22,363 nucleotides of DNA, taken from Clostridia bacterium (lineage in GTDB: Bacteria > Bacillota > Clostridia > Christensenellales > UBA1242). Positions 21,126-22,363 of this stretch are shown piece after piece. Both the position numbers and the translations under genes were made by a program. Location: NCBI GenBank assembly GCA_017408305.1, contig JAFQUU010000058.1:1-22363 (forward strand), given 5' to 3'. Numbering within the stretch: position 1 is the first letter of the stretch; every line of letters starts with the position of its first letter. A model generated the notes under the pieces. The model searched no databases. It saw nothing but the letters and a program-made list of their open reading frames with translations, and was not told where the DNA came from.

Positions 21126-22363
21126 TGTTTTTTAAAAATTTGCTTAAAACAAAAAAATATAAAAAAACAAATTTTTTGTTTGATGATTTTAAAAATTTTT
21201 TGGCTGACGACAACAAGCAAACAAATCTTTGCTACAACTTTTTTGTGGAAGACAATGCTTTGGTAAATGGTTTTGGCTTTCAAAATGTAACCCTGCCAAT
21301 TAATGAAGGTGCAGAAACAGTTAGAACCATAGAGATGGGAAGTCTAGTTAAGTGCGACCTTTGGCGCTTTCCTTGCTTTGATAAAGAAACAAATATCAGG
21401 CAAGACAAGGTGTTTTGTAGTACAGAATGTGGAAATCTTATTTACTTTGATATTTTTGCACTTGCAAGAACGCCAGTACTGCTTGAAACCAATTTTGATG
21501 TGCTTCCAAGTGGTACGCCTTATACAAAAGATGGCGTTGACAAAATGCTGTTTTCGGCATCTGGAAAACTTACAAGTTTTCAGGTGGGTGAATTTGCTAC
21601 AACAGAAGCCTCTCTTCCACAATTCGTTGATTTGGTTTGGGCATATGACAGGCTTTTTGGTGTGGTTGAGGGCAAGCGTGATGAAATATTGTTTTCAGCA
21701 GTTCTTGACCCATCAATGTGGACAGAAAATGAAGATAAAATTGTCTTAAATGACAATCAGGGCTCGGCAAACAAACTTGTGTATTTTAATGATGACCTAT
21801 ATATTTTTAGAGATTATGGCATAACAAGAATTTCTGAGTTTGGCGTTTCAAAGGACATTGAACTTTTCAATGTTTATTCTTCAAAAAGTAAAATTTATGG
21901 CAAAAGCGTTGTTCGCTGTGGTAGCAAAATTTTGTTTTTGGCAAGAAATGGGCTTTACAGTTTTAATGGCTCTAAAGTTCAAAAAATTTTGCCAAGACTG
22001 ACAAAATATTTGGCAAGGTTTGACAACAAAAATGTGTGTGGGGCTTTTGATGGGCAGAACTATCTTTTGGCGTTAAAGCTAAACTTTTTTGATGACAAAA
22101 AGATTGGTTGTGAAGACTATCAAGAAGGATTTACAAACAATGCAATTTTGGTTTACAACATCTTTGATGAAAGTGTCAATGTTGTGCGTGGGGTTGATGT
22201 TAGAAGTATCCTTAAAGTCAACTCTCAAGGCCTTGAAAAAGTTCTTGTTACATTTTTTGGAAAGTATAACACTAAGATTGCAATGCTTGATTTGTCTGGC
22301 AAAATTTTTGATGAGTTTTTGCCAAAGTGCTGGCAAAGCAAAAAGTTTGATTTTGGTGCACTG
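21125..22363 (+). CDS. Tail/DNA-stabilisation protein, gp10-like beta-propeller (3' end missing)
   Basis: The frame from GTG at 21125 (overlapping the previous TAG as TAGTG) stays open to the right edge for 413 codons, so the gene is truncated by the window, not broken. The protein is beta-rich, with repeats resembling propeller blades: FVDLVWAYDRLFGVVEGKRD, ILFSAVLDPSMWTEN, LVYFNDDLYIFRDYGITRIS, and KILFLARNGLYSFNGSKVQK. This pattern and the place after portal, scaffold, coat and gp4 match P22 gp10, the packaged-DNA stabilisation/tail hub protein, or the analogous podovirus tail tubular protein. A weak AAAAGGAGA at 21109-21117 serves as ribosome binding site. Confidence 0.7.
   Translation, partial: MFFKNLLKTKKYKKTNFLFDDFKNFLADDNKQTNLCYNFFVEDNALVNGFGFQNVTLPINEGAETVRTIEMGSLVKCDLWRFPCFDKETNIRQDKVFCSTECGNLIYFDIFALARTPVLLETNFDVLPSGTPYTKDGVDKMLFSASGKLTSFQVGEFATTEASLPQFVDLVWAYDRLFGVVEGKRDEILFSAVLDPSMWTENEDKIVLNDNQGSANKLVYFNDDLYIFRDYGITRISEFGVSKDIELFNVYSSKSKIYGKSVVRCGSKILFLARNGLYSFNGSKVQKILPRLTKYLARFDNKNVCGAFDGQNYLLALKLNFFDDKKIGCEDYQEGFTNNAILVYNIFDESVNVVRGVDVRSILKVNSQGLEKVLVTFFGKYNTKIAMLDLSGKIFDEFLPKCWQSKKFDFGAL

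Noticed and set aside
21125..22363. Apparent lack of a complete gene at the right end, considered as a degraded region
   Set aside because: One frame is open without interruption from a GTG at 21125 to the edge; it is truncated only by the window.

Overview
The window reads as a chromosome segment of an AT-rich, low-GC Gram-positive-type bacterium (Bacillota, probably an anaerobic, Clostridia-like lineage; inference). Four things support this: TTGACA/extended -10 promoters, AGGAGG-type ribosome binding sites, a uvrB-uvrA operon, and an rplU-prp-rpmA operon whose L27 carries the Firmicutes-type cleavable N-terminal extension next to its Prp protease. The genetic code is standard, with TGA used as stop. 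No tRNA, rRNA, CRISPR array, transposase or integrase was seen.

Region 1 (1-3340) is an accessory cluster of small proteins I do not recognise. It has a two-gene unit (76-1213), a paralogue of its second gene (1286-1933), a small membrane protein (2027-2302), a helical protein (2405-2914) and a Cro/C1-type HTH regulator (3048-3287). The units have near-identical promoters (TTGACA, 17-bp spacer, mostly TGn-extended -10). Two successive gene ends share an almost identical gene-end/terminator/promoter junction, so the cluster looks like repeated expression modules carrying different genes.

Region 2 (3341-10988) is housekeeping. It holds uvrB (apparently leaderless) and uvrA for nucleotide excision repair, a bidirectional terminator, a convergent glycerophosphodiester phosphodiesterase gene, and an L21-leader-like region ahead of rplU-prp-rpmA. 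An OGG1-type 8-oxoguanine DNA glycosylase gene overlaps the end of rpmA, where obgE is commonly found in Bacillota.

Region 3 (11000-22363, continuing past the right edge) is a phage head module with P22/podovirus-like order: a sigma-region-4-like regulator, terminase large subunit, [surface protein], small protein, portal, scaffold, HK97-fold capsid protein, small coiled-coil protein, gp4-like connector, and gp10-like beta-propeller tail protein (cut by the edge). All reading frames are intact and the terminase catalytic residues are present. Two host-type envelope genes are interleaved. A membrane-anchored SH3-like protein lies on the opposite strand between regulator and terminase. A 766-residue GLUG/InlB-like surface protein, with its own promoter and terminator, lies between terminase and portal. 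The element is a prophage carrying moron-like surface genes, or a domesticated or gene-transfer-agent-like particle locus; the window alone cannot decide which.
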